This document shows, one piece after another, positions 51,356 through 61,800 of a stretch of 64,000 nucleotides of DNA. This DNA is from Pirellulaceae bacterium (lineage in GTDB: Bacteria > Planctomycetota > Planctomycetia > Pirellulales > Pirellulaceae). The notes beneath the pieces are model-generated. The model searched no databases. It saw nothing but the letters and a program-made list of their open reading frames with translations, and was not told the DNA's origin. The stretch is taken from positions 1 to 64,000 of the forward strand of contig JANQLU010000106.1 of assembly GCA_028280445.1 (NCBI GenBank), given 5' to 3'. Position numbers and translations under genes: made by a program. Position 1 is the first letter of the stretch. Each line of letters starts with the position of its first letter.

Positions 51356-53566
51356 TCACGCTCGGAACGGACGCCCTAATGGGCTGGTCAGCAACAATGG
51401 CAGGAGAATCAAATCACAGATCAACGCCATTGCCAACAACAAAGCGATAGTCACGCTGAACTGACGGACCGGGATAAAGTGTACGGGGATAAAACACAAC
51501 AAACTGATTCCACAAATGATGGATGTTTGCGACATCGGGCGAATACATTTTGCAACGACACGGTCAACGATGTCCAATCGCCCGGCGTCCGACGAATCAC
51601 TCGACTGTTGGTTGTAATCGCGATACCAACACAAAAAATGCAATGTATCATCGACCGCAATGCCCAGACCGACTGTCGCCGTCAGGATCGCTCCGACCGT
51701 AATTGGGATCGACAATAATCCCATTCCGCCAAACACAATCAACGCGGGAGCGACATTGGGAACCATGGCAATGATGCCTGGTACAAAACCGCGTAAAACG
51801 ATCATCATGACTGGCGTGATGATCAAAAACGCTAATCCGAAACTTCGCGCCAGCTCGTGAAACAATCGACCTTGGCTGTGAATCGCCAAATAGTTCATTC
51901 CTGTGAACGAGATGTTTTTGATTTTGGGGTTGCCGTCGGCCAGTTCGGACACCGCCGTTTTAATCCGGGCAACGACAGACTCGTATTGATCGATACTCGT
52001 TGTTCCTAACCCAATTCGAATTCGCCAGATTCGACGTTCCGGTGTGTCGGTAAAAAATCGACTTTTTTTCAAACGCTCGATGTTTTCATTCAATCGACTT
52101 TCGATCGAGGCCCGTTTGACCAAATTGCGGATTTTGGATTTCGGTGGTAAAGGACCAAAAAAGTTGGCAATTGAAAATGTGGACGTCGTATCGTCTCGCC
52201 GCATCAAAGGTTTTTGTAGCGACCAGACGATATCGATTTGATCCGTAATCTTCGGGGTTTGCTGTGGGTCGATCTCAATCAGCATCTCAACCGAGGTCGC
52301 ACCGCAGATGTTGCGGTTAAACCAATTGGCGCTTTTTAGAACGCGACTTTGCTCCAGGAACATTTTTTCGGTCGAAAGCGCTGATTCAGCTTGTGACAAA
52401 CCGGTCGAAAACAGAACGGCGAAAATCAGGCTTGTCAGCAACAACGATCGTCTGACCAGTGGATATTTCCAACAGATTGACAGCCAACGAGCCGCCGTAT
52501 TTTGGCGTTTTTTGTGCTGTTCAAAATCGTCGCATTGGAACAAGGTCAGCCAGGCTTTCAAGACAATGAGAATGATGCCTAATCCGAACAACAAGGAAAT
52601 CGCCGTGTAGAATCCAAACGATTTTACGGCGGGAATATTACTGGTGCACAAACTAAACAGCGCGATACTGGTGGTCAGCGTCGAAAGTGTACAGGGTTTA
52701 ATCGCGATTTTTAGTGCTCGATCGATCGCCGGTAGCCAATCGTGAGTTTTCAATTCGTCGACAAAATAATTGACGACATGGATGCAACCGGCCATCGTCA
52801 AAATAATAACAAATGCAGGCATCAGAACGAGGATGCCGTTCATTTTCGCACCGCACAAAACCATCAAGCCCAAACCGTTTACGCCGGCCAATGACGAAGT
52901 AAACAGGATCGGAAAAACCAAGCGAAGACTGCGGACAAAAAACCAGGTTAACAGTGAACCAACAATACAGGCCGGCACAGCGAACTGGGCACTGCGATTG
53001 GTTTCGCGATCAATTTGGACCGCAAAGAAACACGGTCCGGTCATATAAATGTCTTCCCAGGAAAGCCCCGGGACTTTGTCCACAATTCGCGGTACCAGGT
53101 TGATCACGGCACGGCGATTTTGGTTGCCTTCGTCGCTCAGTTGAACCAACAGACAAGTTGTTTTGCGATCGGAACCGAAATAGATGTTTTTCAGACGGCT
53201 GATCGCGCTGCGTTTGGAAACGCCTTCTTCGACCATTCGCTGAACGGCGGTTTTTCCCGAAGTCGCCGTGCGAATCAACCCTTGATTTTCATCGGGATCG
53301 TTCAGCAACGTTTCCAGGTTGTCCAATCTATCGTCGTCGGAATTACATCCATCCCAGGAAATCAGCAAAAAATCATCGGTGCCAAAATTTTGGATGAATT
53401 CTTCGTACCGTTTATAACGCTCGGAGCCGCCCGGCAGCCACTCATTTAAATCTTGAGTGTTGGAATCCATCTGCAGGCTGACAATGCCCATCACCACAAA
53501 CCAGATGATGGATAACAGTACGATCGATCGCTGCCAAAAAGCGTTTTTGAAATCATTCCCCGACAT
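51356..53566 (-). CDS. RND/MMPL-family exporter
   Basis: Membrane protein of 736 residues with the tandem MMPL layout: helix 1 (IVLLSIIWFVVMGIVSL), a large outside loop, helices 2-6 including VPACIVGSLLTWFF and MPAFVIILTMAGCIHVVNY, a second outside loop, and helices 8-12 with GIAVDDTLHFLCWYRDY, which holds the paired Asp residues for proton coupling. Such single-gene RND proteins export lipids, hopanoids or small molecules; no periplasmic adaptor or outer-membrane partner gene is adjacent. The ATG at 53566 reads MSGNDFKNAFWQRS. Confidence 0.88.
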   Translation of the reverse strand: MSGNDFKNAFWQRSIVLLSIIWFVVMGIVSLQMDSNTQDLNEWLPGGSERYKRYEEFIQNFGTDDFLLISWDGCNSDDDRLDNLETLLNDPDENQGLIRTATSGKTAVQRMVEEGVSKRSAISRLKNIYFGSDRKTTCLLVQLSDEGNQNRRAVINLVPRIVDKVPGLSWEDIYMTGPCFFAVQIDRETNRSAQFAVPACIVGSLLTWFFVRSLRLVFPILFTSSLAGVNGLGLMVLCGAKMNGILVLMPAFVIILTMAGCIHVVNYFVDELKTHDWLPAIDRALKIAIKPCTLSTLTTSIALFSLCTSNIPAVKSFGFYTAISLLFGLGIILIVLKAWLTLFQCDDFEQHKKRQNTAARWLSICWKYPLVRRSLLLTSLIFAVLFSTGLSQAESALSTEKMFLEQSRVLKSANWFNRNICGATSVEMLIEIDPQQTPKITDQIDIVWSLQKPLMRRDDTTSTFSIANFFGPLPPKSKIRNLVKRASIESRLNENIERLKKSRFFTDTPERRIWRIRIGLGTTSIDQYESVVARIKTAVSELADGNPKIKNISFTGMNYLAIHSQGRLFHELARSFGLAFLIITPVMMIVLRGFVPGIIAMVPNVAPALIVFGGMGLLSIPITVGAILTATVGLGIAVDDTLHFLCWYRDYNQQSSDSSDAGRLDIVDRVVAKCIRPMSQTSIICGISLLCFIPVHFIPVRQFSVTIALLLAMALICDLILLPLLLTSPLGRPFRA

Positions 53567-53633
53567 CGATGGATTATAACTGACTCGCGGTGATGATTGA
53601 GTTTGCGGATAGAGAATTTCTGATGATTAGTTT

Positions 53634-53788
53634 GGGAGGGCGAGGCTCCTGCCGAGCCAATTCGATATTAATGGTGTGAGATATTTGTTGCCATCGCGAG
53701 CGGCAGGCACAAGCCAGCATACGAGAGGTCATCGGTGGGTAGCACCTTGTTGGTTACAGATGCGGCTCGGCAGGAGCCTCGCCCTCCC
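53634..53788. repeat. Composite B-(decayed C)-B' repeat
   Basis: B at 53634-53658 and inverted B at 53764-53788 form the ends; in between GCGAGCGGCAGGCACAAGCC ... GGTGGGTAGCACCTTGTTGG is a badly mutated family C palindrome. It separates the ftsH stop from the RND start, with both genes on the minus strand. Confidence 0.8.
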
Positions 53789-53823
53789 GACACTGTCCTT
53801 TGACAACCCCAACCGAAAATGCT

Positions 53824-55980
53824 TTAACCGTTGCCGTCGCCTTCGATATCGGGAACGTACTCGGATTGCTCGTCGTCTTCGGACGAACCCGATGGCGTTC
53901 CATTGACCTCCGAGGAATGATCCGAATCCGAACTCGAAGATGTCGTTGACGTCTTTGAACTGACGAGTCCGTTTGCGATCAAGCGATCATCATGAACGCT
54001 TGGCCCGATGATTTCCTTGATTTGTCCGCGGTCCAATTCCTCTTCGTCAACCAATCTTTCAGTCAGTGCGTCGAGGTTGGCGCGGTGATCGGTCAGCAAG
54101 TTGATCGACGTTTGAGCAGCCTCTCGCAAAATCTTGGAAACCTCGGCATCGATCACTTCCATCGTATGTTCGGAAAAATCACGACTTTTACTGATTTCCC
54201 GGCCAAGAAACGGATCTTCGTCCGCCAGTTTGTAGCTGACCGGTCCCAGCTCTTCACTCATTCCCCAATGGGTCACCATTCGGCGAGCCATCGATGTTGC
54301 TCGCTCCAAGTCGTTTTCTGCGCCGACCGTAAATTCATCGTAGACCAGTTTTTCAGCGGCTCGTCCCGCCAGCAGAACCACCAGATTGTCGCGAATTTCC
54401 GTTTCCGACATGTTCATGCGGTCTTCTTCGGGAATCATCTGGGTCACGCCTAACGCCTGGCCGCGAGGAATAATCGTCACTTTGTGAACGGGATGAGCTC
54501 CTTTGAGATTCCAGGCCGCCAAGGTATGACCCGCTTCGTGATAAGCCGTACGTTCTTTCTCCAATTTGGAAAGGACTTCTTCGCGTCGGGCGCCCATGAG
54601 AACTTTGTCATGCGCGTAATAGAAGTCTTCCATTTCAACTTTGTTTTTGTCGTGTCGCGCCGCCCACAAAGCCGCTTCGTTTACCAGGTTTTCGATATCA
54701 GCACCGGTCATGCCAGCGGTTGCCGAAGCCATCGCTTCGAGGTCAACATCTTTGGCCAGCGGAACATCGCGAACGTGGACTTTAAAAATTGCCAAACGAC
54801 CTTTTTGGGTTGGCCGTGCGACCGTGATATGTCGATCAAAACGACCGGGCCGCAACAACGCAGGATCGAGAATGTCCGGACGGTTGGTGGCGGCCAGGAT
54901 AATGACTGAATCGTTTTCCATGAATCCATCCATCTCACTCAGGATTTGATTCAATGTTTGTTCACGTTCATCATGGCCACCGCCGAGGCCGGCACCGCGT
55001 TGACGCCCCACGGCATCGATTTCGTCAATAAAGATGATCGCTGGCGATTGCGCTTTGGCCGTCGCGAACAAATCGCGAACACGACTGGCACCAACTCCGA
55101 CGAACATCTGAATGAACTCGGATCCATTGACGCTGAAATATGGAACCTCGGCTTCACCGGCAATCGCACGAGCGAGCAATGTTTTTCCGGTTCCAGGAGG
55201 ACCGATCAGCAACACACCTTTGGGGACGCGTCCACCAAGTTTTTGAAATTTCATCGGATCGCGAAGAAACTCAACGATTTCAGCGAGGTCTTTTTTGGTA
55301 CCTTCGAGACCGGCTACATCGTCAAACGTAATCGGCTGCTCAGAGCCTTCGTATTTTTTTGCCGTGCTTCGTGAAAAATTGGATAGAAATCCTCCACCGC
55401 CCATCATGTTGCTTTGAGCGCGGCGAATGGACCAAAACATGATGACCAGGATCAAGATAGAAAACAAAAAAAACAGCAGCGAATAAAACGCCAGATAGTT
55501 GCCCGGTTTGCTGCGTATTTCATGAATGCCGAGTTTCCTGATTTCGGCCAACATCTCGGAGTACTGTGTTGAATTCTCGTCATCCAAAACAACTTTGAAC
55601 AGCTTTTTGACCTTGGCACCTTCCTTGGCGGGTTTTTTGGTGCCGTCAGCTTTGTATTGGGGTTCCGCTGGGGGGCGAACGACAAACGATCCGTAAGCGA
55701 CTCCATCTTCGATGCGGATGGTTTCGACATTGGTCTTCAACGGTTTGCTGTCGTCGTCGACCAGTTGTTCACCATCGGGCCCCAGTCCGACCAGCAGATT
55801 GCGAAAATACGAAAGCGAGACCTCTTCCGGTTTTTTCGCCGACGAAAAGAAAATAATCAAATACCCGCCGAGCAGCGCAAACAAGATCAGCGCTACCCAG
55901 AAATTGATCCCTCGAATGGCTCGCCGTCCACCTTCGGGATTCTGGTTTTGTTGTTCTTCCTTGTTGTTACGTTCGTCCAT
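53824..55980 (-). CDS. ftsH: ATP-dependent zinc metalloprotease FtsH
   Basis: Membrane AAA+ protease of 718 residues. Two membrane helices (about 25-46 and 163-185) enclose a large outside domain. The AAA domain has GPPGTGKT (260-267), Walker B FIDEID and the arginine finger region LLRPGRFDRH. The protease domain has HEAGH (481-485) and AGRAAEKLVYDEFTVGAENDL. The N-terminal periplasmic part carries a lysine-rich insert (residues 108-126) and the C-terminal 45 residues are a Ser/Asp/Glu-rich tail, both unusual extras. It degrades misfolded membrane proteins and selected regulators. The ATG at 55980 is natural. Confidence 0.96.
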   Translation of the reverse strand: MDERNNKEEQQNQNPEGGRRAIRGINFWVALILFALLGGYLIIFFSSAKKPEEVSLSYFRNLLVGLGPDGEQLVDDDSKPLKTNVETIRIEDGVAYGSFVVRPPAEPQYKADGTKKPAKEGAKVKKLFKVVLDDENSTQYSEMLAEIRKLGIHEIRSKPGNYLAFYSLLFFLFSILILVIMFWSIRRAQSNMMGGGGFLSNFSRSTAKKYEGSEQPITFDDVAGLEGTKKDLAEIVEFLRDPMKFQKLGGRVPKGVLLIGPPGTGKTLLARAIAGEAEVPYFSVNGSEFIQMFVGVGASRVRDLFATAKAQSPAIIFIDEIDAVGRQRGAGLGGGHDEREQTLNQILSEMDGFMENDSVIILAATNRPDILDPALLRPGRFDRHITVARPTQKGRLAIFKVHVRDVPLAKDVDLEAMASATAGMTGADIENLVNEAALWAARHDKNKVEMEDFYYAHDKVLMGARREEVLSKLEKERTAYHEAGHTLAAWNLKGAHPVHKVTIIPRGQALGVTQMIPEEDRMNMSETEIRDNLVVLLAGRAAEKLVYDEFTVGAENDLERATSMARRMVTHWGMSEELGPVSYKLADEDPFLGREISKSRDFSEHTMEVIDAEVSKILREAAQTSINLLTDHRANLDALTERLVDEEELDRGQIKEIIGPSVHDDRLIANGLVSSKTSTTSSSSDSDHSSEVNGTPSGSSEDDEQSEYVPDIEGDGNG

Positions 55981-56109
55981 TTAAGGTCCTGGAGCCGCAG
56001 CCGTTCTGCTGCACATGTAGTTTTGTCGAATTTTTACAAGCACGAAATTGTATAGGATTCGCCACAAATTGGCGACGCGGTTTCATTGATTGTGCGCGCG
56101 AAATTTCGC

Positions 56110-58764
56110 CTATTTCAGTGTGATGTCGGATTTTTTACGCACTCGATGAAAAATATTAACCTCCAGAACACTTACGTCGCCATCAGTTTTTTGATGCAAT
56201 TGTGAAACCGTCAGTCCCGGGTCAGATTCAAATATGGGCTCCAACCGCTGAATCACTCGCGGTGATAACACTTTTTCGATGCGAACCGGTCGATCACGTT
56301 CGATGGCCAACAAAACGTGCCCTAGAACCGTTTCTCGTGACATTTCGCGGATCTGTTCAATTTGGCTGATCGAATAGCCGTCAGAAATCAGCCGCCAGGT
56401 CCAGTAGTAAGACGGGTGAATTTGATCGGACTCGGCGTCCACAAATTCTGCATCGTTCCCAGCCATCGGTGGCGCCGAGATTTCCGGCTCTGCGTCATCC
56501 TCAATTTCGGCCATTTTCGATTCGACTGCATTCAGATCGTCGGCCATCGAAAACAGATCGCGTTCGCTGACAACCGGCTCCTGTGGCTCAGCGATATTTG
56601 CGGTATCGATCGGTGCCGCTTTCTCGAATGATTCGAGGCGGATCGGTTTTGAATTGGCAAAAAATCGATCCAACGATGCCGCCAAATCACTTTGGGCGAT
56701 GACGGACAGTTGATCGAGCCGGTCTCCCTTCATGATGTCAACACCGTCACTGGTTATCGAAACCACAGGGCGAAATTTGGTGGTTTCCGTTTGTTGCAAA
56801 AGTCCAACGGTGATCAACATTTCAACCAGCTTGGAAACTTCGGTTTGTTTGAGTCGTTGAAGGAGTCCAAAAGTTGGAATTTTGTGCAATCCGAGTTGTT
56901 TGATTTTTTTTGCCGTCGAGCCTGTCAGCATCTGGGCGATTAGTGTTTTGCCAAATCGGCCGTGGGTTCGAGCGGCGCCGCTGAGTACTACTTGGATCGC
57001 GTACAAACTTCCGTCACCGATTTCTTGTGGTTCAGACGTGGCGAGTTGTCGGTCGATTTCTGCGGGCGTCAGTTTGTCACAATTGTCACAACGTTGGCAA
57101 AGGCGTCGATTGGCATCCCCAAAATATTCGAGGATTTCCAACTGGCGACAGCGGCCTGATTGAGCAAACGCGACCACTTGATCCAGTTTTTTGTATTCCG
57201 CATTTTTTCGTCGATCGAGTTCCGAAAAATCAATGTCGAGTTCGTCAAATTCAATCTCGGGTTTGAGCAGATGAATTCCGCGACCTCGAAACGGCGGAAC
57301 GTAATCGACAGCCTCCAGTTTGGTAATTTGTCGAATGGCTCGTTGGACCGCTTCCCATTTCATCTCCAGCGTTTCCGCAAGTTTTTTGGGGTTAAAGAAA
57401 ACTCGTTCGTAGCGCAAATCGCCAACGATATTTTCCAAACCGCGCAGCACATGCCGTTGGGATCGAGCGTCGCGCGGCAGCAAATCCAGCAGCGTTCCCA
57501 ACTCTGACGAGATTTTGACCGAAGCCATGTTTTGGGCCGAATCCAATCGTTCCAACGCACCATTTTTTTCCAGCAAATTTTCACAATTGGCGATGCCTTC
57601 GTTACCCAGACTGAGGCCAAGTTCTTCTTTGATTTCGCCAAGTGTCAATTCAATCGGATCGGCTTTTTGGGCACGGAGAAATTCATAGACTTCTGCGACG
57701 ACGTCAGGTTCGGGATAAGAGTTATCGATAAAGAATTTTTGAATAAAACGGTCCTGATAGCTAAACAGCATCAGGCATGTTGACGGTTTGCCATCTCGCC
57801 CGGCGCGTCCTGCTTCTTGATAGTAGGCTTCGAGCGAACCTGGCAGATTGTAGTGAATAACGAAACGCAAATCCGGTTTGTCGACTCCCATGCCAAAGGC
57901 GTTCGTTGCGACGATGATCGGAATTTTTCCCGCCATGAAATCTTCCTGCACCGCTTTGCGCTCGTCAGGTTCAATTCCGGCATGGTAAAACTCGACCCTT
58001 CGTTTCAGATTGCGGCTGAGCACTTCGACGACATGTTCACAATTTTTACGTGTGGCGGCATACACAATGCCCGCCCCGTTGGTGTTTTTGATGAAATTGA
58101 CCAGCCGCTGATCTTTTAATGAACCGCTTTCGGGTGTCTGGACCGCCAGCCGCAGGTTTTCCCTGGCAAAACCCGAAACAAAAATGGCCGGTTGTTCCAA
58201 ATTCAACACATTGCAAATGTCTTCTTGAACCGTTTTTGTCGCGGTTGCGGTCAAAGCGATGGTTTGCGGGTTGTTCAAACGTTTGCGTAATCGTCCCAGC
58301 CGTGCATAATCGGGGCGAAAATCGTGTCCCCACTGGCTGATACAGTGAGCTTCGTCAACGGCCAATAGCTGGATGTTGCAGCGCGCCGCGGCTTTCATGA
58401 ATCCTGAGCTGCGCAGCCGCTCGGGCGCGATGTAAACCAGATTATATTGGCCGTCCTCCATGCCCTGGAGCCGCGCCCATTGGTCGGCCGGAGAGATCGA
58501 ACTGTTGATCAATGTGGCTGAGATATTCCGTTCGACCAGCGAGTCAACCTGATCTTTCATCAGAGCGATCAGCGGAGATACGACCAGCGTCGTGCCCTGT
58601 CTGGCGATCGCAGGTAGCTGGTAACAAAGGCTTTTCCCACCGCCGGTTGGCATAATGCACATACAATCCTTGCCGGCCAAAACCGAATTGATGACATCCA
58701 ATTGTCCAGGACGAAATTCGGTCAATCCGAAATTTGTCAAAAATTCGTGGGCGTCAGCAGACAT
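56110..58764 (-). CDS. recQ: RecQ-type ATP-dependent DNA helicase
   Basis: 3'-5' DNA helicase of 884 residues, longer than the roughly 600 of classical RecQ. Motifs: FGLTEFRPGQLDVINSVL (motif 0), PTGGGKS (39-45), DEAH (137-140) with CISQWGHDFRPDY, TATAT, ATNAFGMGVDKP and EAGRAGRDG. The zinc site is CRQLEILEYFGD with CQRCDNC, followed by a winged-helix RQC domain. The C-terminal extension of about 280 residues has an acidic linker and a final HTH-like domain (DGYSISQIEQIREMSRETVL). No clear HRDC was recognised. The start is ATG 58764; the longer TTG frame overlaps the divergent gene's edge. Confidence 0.93.
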   Translation of the reverse strand: MSADAHEFLTNFGLTEFRPGQLDVINSVLAGKDCMCIMPTGGGKSLCYQLPAIARQGTTLVVSPLIALMKDQVDSLVERNISATLINSSISPADQWARLQGMEDGQYNLVYIAPERLRSSGFMKAAARCNIQLLAVDEAHCISQWGHDFRPDYARLGRLRKRLNNPQTIALTATATKTVQEDICNVLNLEQPAIFVSGFARENLRLAVQTPESGSLKDQRLVNFIKNTNGAGIVYAATRKNCEHVVEVLSRNLKRRVEFYHAGIEPDERKAVQEDFMAGKIPIIVATNAFGMGVDKPDLRFVIHYNLPGSLEAYYQEAGRAGRDGKPSTCLMLFSYQDRFIQKFFIDNSYPEPDVVAEVYEFLRAQKADPIELTLGEIKEELGLSLGNEGIANCENLLEKNGALERLDSAQNMASVKISSELGTLLDLLPRDARSQRHVLRGLENIVGDLRYERVFFNPKKLAETLEMKWEAVQRAIRQITKLEAVDYVPPFRGRGIHLLKPEIEFDELDIDFSELDRRKNAEYKKLDQVVAFAQSGRCRQLEILEYFGDANRRLCQRCDNCDKLTPAEIDRQLATSEPQEIGDGSLYAIQVVLSGAARTHGRFGKTLIAQMLTGSTAKKIKQLGLHKIPTFGLLQRLKQTEVSKLVEMLITVGLLQQTETTKFRPVVSITSDGVDIMKGDRLDQLSVIAQSDLAASLDRFFANSKPIRLESFEKAAPIDTANIAEPQEPVVSERDLFSMADDLNAVESKMAEIEDDAEPEISAPPMAGNDAEFVDAESDQIHPSYYWTWRLISDGYSISQIEQIREMSRETVLGHVLLAIERDRPVRIEKVLSPRVIQRLEPIFESDPGLTVSQLHQKTDGDVSVLEVNIFHRVRKKSDITLK

Positions 58765-58859
58765 GCGGCAATGTGGTGTGTCGGTGTGCGACCAATAAAA
58801 AGGGTTGTTAGAATAGCATGACGCCCAATTATAAAAAACTGTTTCAATAACGGATACCA

Positions 58860-61800
58860 ATGAAACGCTCGAACCTGCTGGCTTTGATTTCAGTTTGTTT
58901 TTTTCTCAGTGAACCACTGAATTATTCCAATTTGGCGGCACAACAAGATGAAATTCCCATCAAAGTTCCCGACGGATTTGTGATCGAACGATTTGCGGAT
59001 GATGACCTGGCGACCAACATTTATTCGTTGACGGTCAACAGTCGCGGGGAAGTCGTGGTTGCCGGTCCGGGCTATATCAAAGTATTGCTGGATGAAAACG
59101 GGGACGGAAAAGCGGATCGATTTCGTTTGTTTTCCGATTCGCCAAAACAGGGCGCGCAAGGCTTGTTTTTCGAAGGAAACGATTTGTATGCCACGGGCGA
59201 CGGAGGTTTGCAGTTTTTCAAAGATGCTGATGGCAATGGCGTAGCAGATGGTCCGCCCAAAAATCTGTTGGCTGTAAAAACCGGTGGCGAGCACGATTCG
59301 CATGCGATTCGCCGCGGTCCTGATGGCTGGCTGTACGTGTTATGTGGCAATGGCGTTCCGATCAAAAAAGAATATTACGACGGTAGATTTTCGCCAATCA
59401 AGCAGCCTCGCGCCGGGTTCTTGATGCGGATCAGCCCCGATTGGAAACAGCGTGAAATTGTTTGTCATGGATTTCGCAATGCGTACGATTTCGCTTTTGA
59501 CGTCCAAGGCGGAGTTCACATCTATGACAGCGATGGCGAACGCGATGTCTCTATGCCTTGGTATCGACCGACGCGAGTGTTTCGCATTCGAAATGGCGAT
59601 GACGCAGGATTTGTCACTCCGAGTTGGAAACGACCTGATTACTTTCCCAATATGCCAAAAGTTACCGCAAAACTGGGGCGCGGTTCGCCAACGGGAGTTG
59701 TTTGCTATCGGCACCAGCAGTTTCCCAAAAAATATTTCAACTCGGTTTTTGCACTTGACTGGACATTTGGTCGCATTGTTTCAGTTCACCGTAAAAAAGA
59801 CGGCGAGTATTATCATGAACCATTCGCAGTTGGCCAGGAACAATTTGGTTTTGCGCCGACCGACGCCGAAGTTGCTCCTGACGGTTCGCTGTACGTCAGT
59901 GTTGGCGGGCGCGGAACACGAGGGGGTGTATTCAGAATCCGCTATGCAGAGAAAACAGCGGCGGCCAAAAAAATCGACGATCTGTTGATTCAGCCTTTGT
60001 CGAGTTGGGCTCGGAAGAAAAATCAACCTGCTATCGACAAAATGACTTTGCGGAATGCTTTTGAGATACTCAACGCGGAATCGTCAGACAGCGTCACCAA
60101 ACACCGAGTCGCGGAAATTATTAATGAACATTTGCGCTCGGAAACAACTTTGGAAATTTTGATCGAACAGATTTCCAAACAACAGGACGCCGTTGTCGCA
60201 ACACGACTTTGCCGCATGCTCAGCCAGTTCATGGACGAACGGAATTTTGCGAATGGTTGTATCAGTATTTGGTCGGACAAAAAAAGTTGGCAGTTTGTTA
60301 TTGATTTCCAGATCCAATTGCTCGGCACTGGCGCAATTTCGAGAATTAGTCAACATGACAAATTCGGTTCAACGATTCAAAAGCTGCGCAAAAACGCGGT
60401 TGACGACAAAAGCACTCTCAAATATCGACAAATACGAAAACTATTGGGGATGATTCCGTTCAAAGCGAAACCGACGCGTGGCGTTTTTTCGTCTTATGAA
60501 GCTGAGTTGAAAAACACCAGTAAGCGAAATGTTGGACGAGTCAAAAAACAACTGAGCGATTTTCTCAAGAAAAATCTCGCCGCGTTTTCTTCACACGACT
60601 CGATCGTCAAAACCGAGGTCATTCGTTTGGCGGCGATGGGACAATGCGTGCCTATCGACCAATCGTTGTCAACGACCGCCATCCAAGCAGCGATCGCAGA
60701 ATTGCAAGACGACTCGAACCCGATTCAGGACATTCACAATCTGGCTTGTATTGCCGTGATCAATCAACAACTGGATGAAGCTCAATGTCAGAAAATTTCG
60801 GATTGCATCGTTCAGTTGGTCGCAAAAATCAAAAAACGAAAATTGAACCGCGATCGCAACTGGCCGAGGCATATGAAAGACATTGTTACACGACTTGTGC
60901 AAAACGATGTGAGAATTGGAAAAGCGTTGGTTGCCGACCGGCGGTTTGCGAATCCACAAAACGAATACCTGTTTTTTGTCGCGTCGCAACTGAAAGACAA
61001 AATGTTAAAGCAAGACGTACGAAAACGAGTCGCCGAGTTTGTCAAAAACAATCCTGATCACGTCGATATCAATAACAAAGTTCTGGGCTTGATTGATCAG
61101 CAAGTGCGAACGGACTCGGAATTGCTCAGTGCGCTTTGGGAGCGGAAGGAACTTCGCCCGCGACTTGTGCAATCTCTGACGGTTCGAGCAAATGCAGTTC
61201 ATCGTGACAAATATATTATTGGGTTGCAGATGGCAGATCCGCAAACAACGCGGCGTTGTGCGATGGCCTTGACCGAATTGGGACTGCGGGAGAATGCGAT
61301 GATTGTGACCCACGCTGTGCGCGTTCTAGTGCGAATGGGATGGGATCGAAAAGATCAACCGATTCGAGAACAAATGATCGGGTTGCTCCGGCAACAGACC
61401 CGCAAACAATTTGGTTTTCAATTTGGCGAGCGAGGGCGAAACGCGCAATCTCAGGTCATCGCCAAATGGATGGAATATGCAAAACAGAACCATGCTGAAA
61501 CCTTTGGTCAAGTATTCAGAAACGCGGACGTTGCCGCTTGGACATCAAAAACGCTGGCCAAAGTTGACTGGGCCAAAGGCGATATTTCACGAGGCAAAAA
61601 GCTTTATCAGGCACTGTCCTGCGCTCGATGCCACGATGGAGCCAGAGCGTTGGGACCGCGATTACAAGGGATCACGCGACGTTTCAATCGCGCGGATTTG
61701 TTCAAAACGATTACACAACCCGACGAACAAGTATCATCACGCTATCGAACGGTTGTGATCGAGACAACATCGGGACGGATCTACAAAGGGATTGTCGTAT

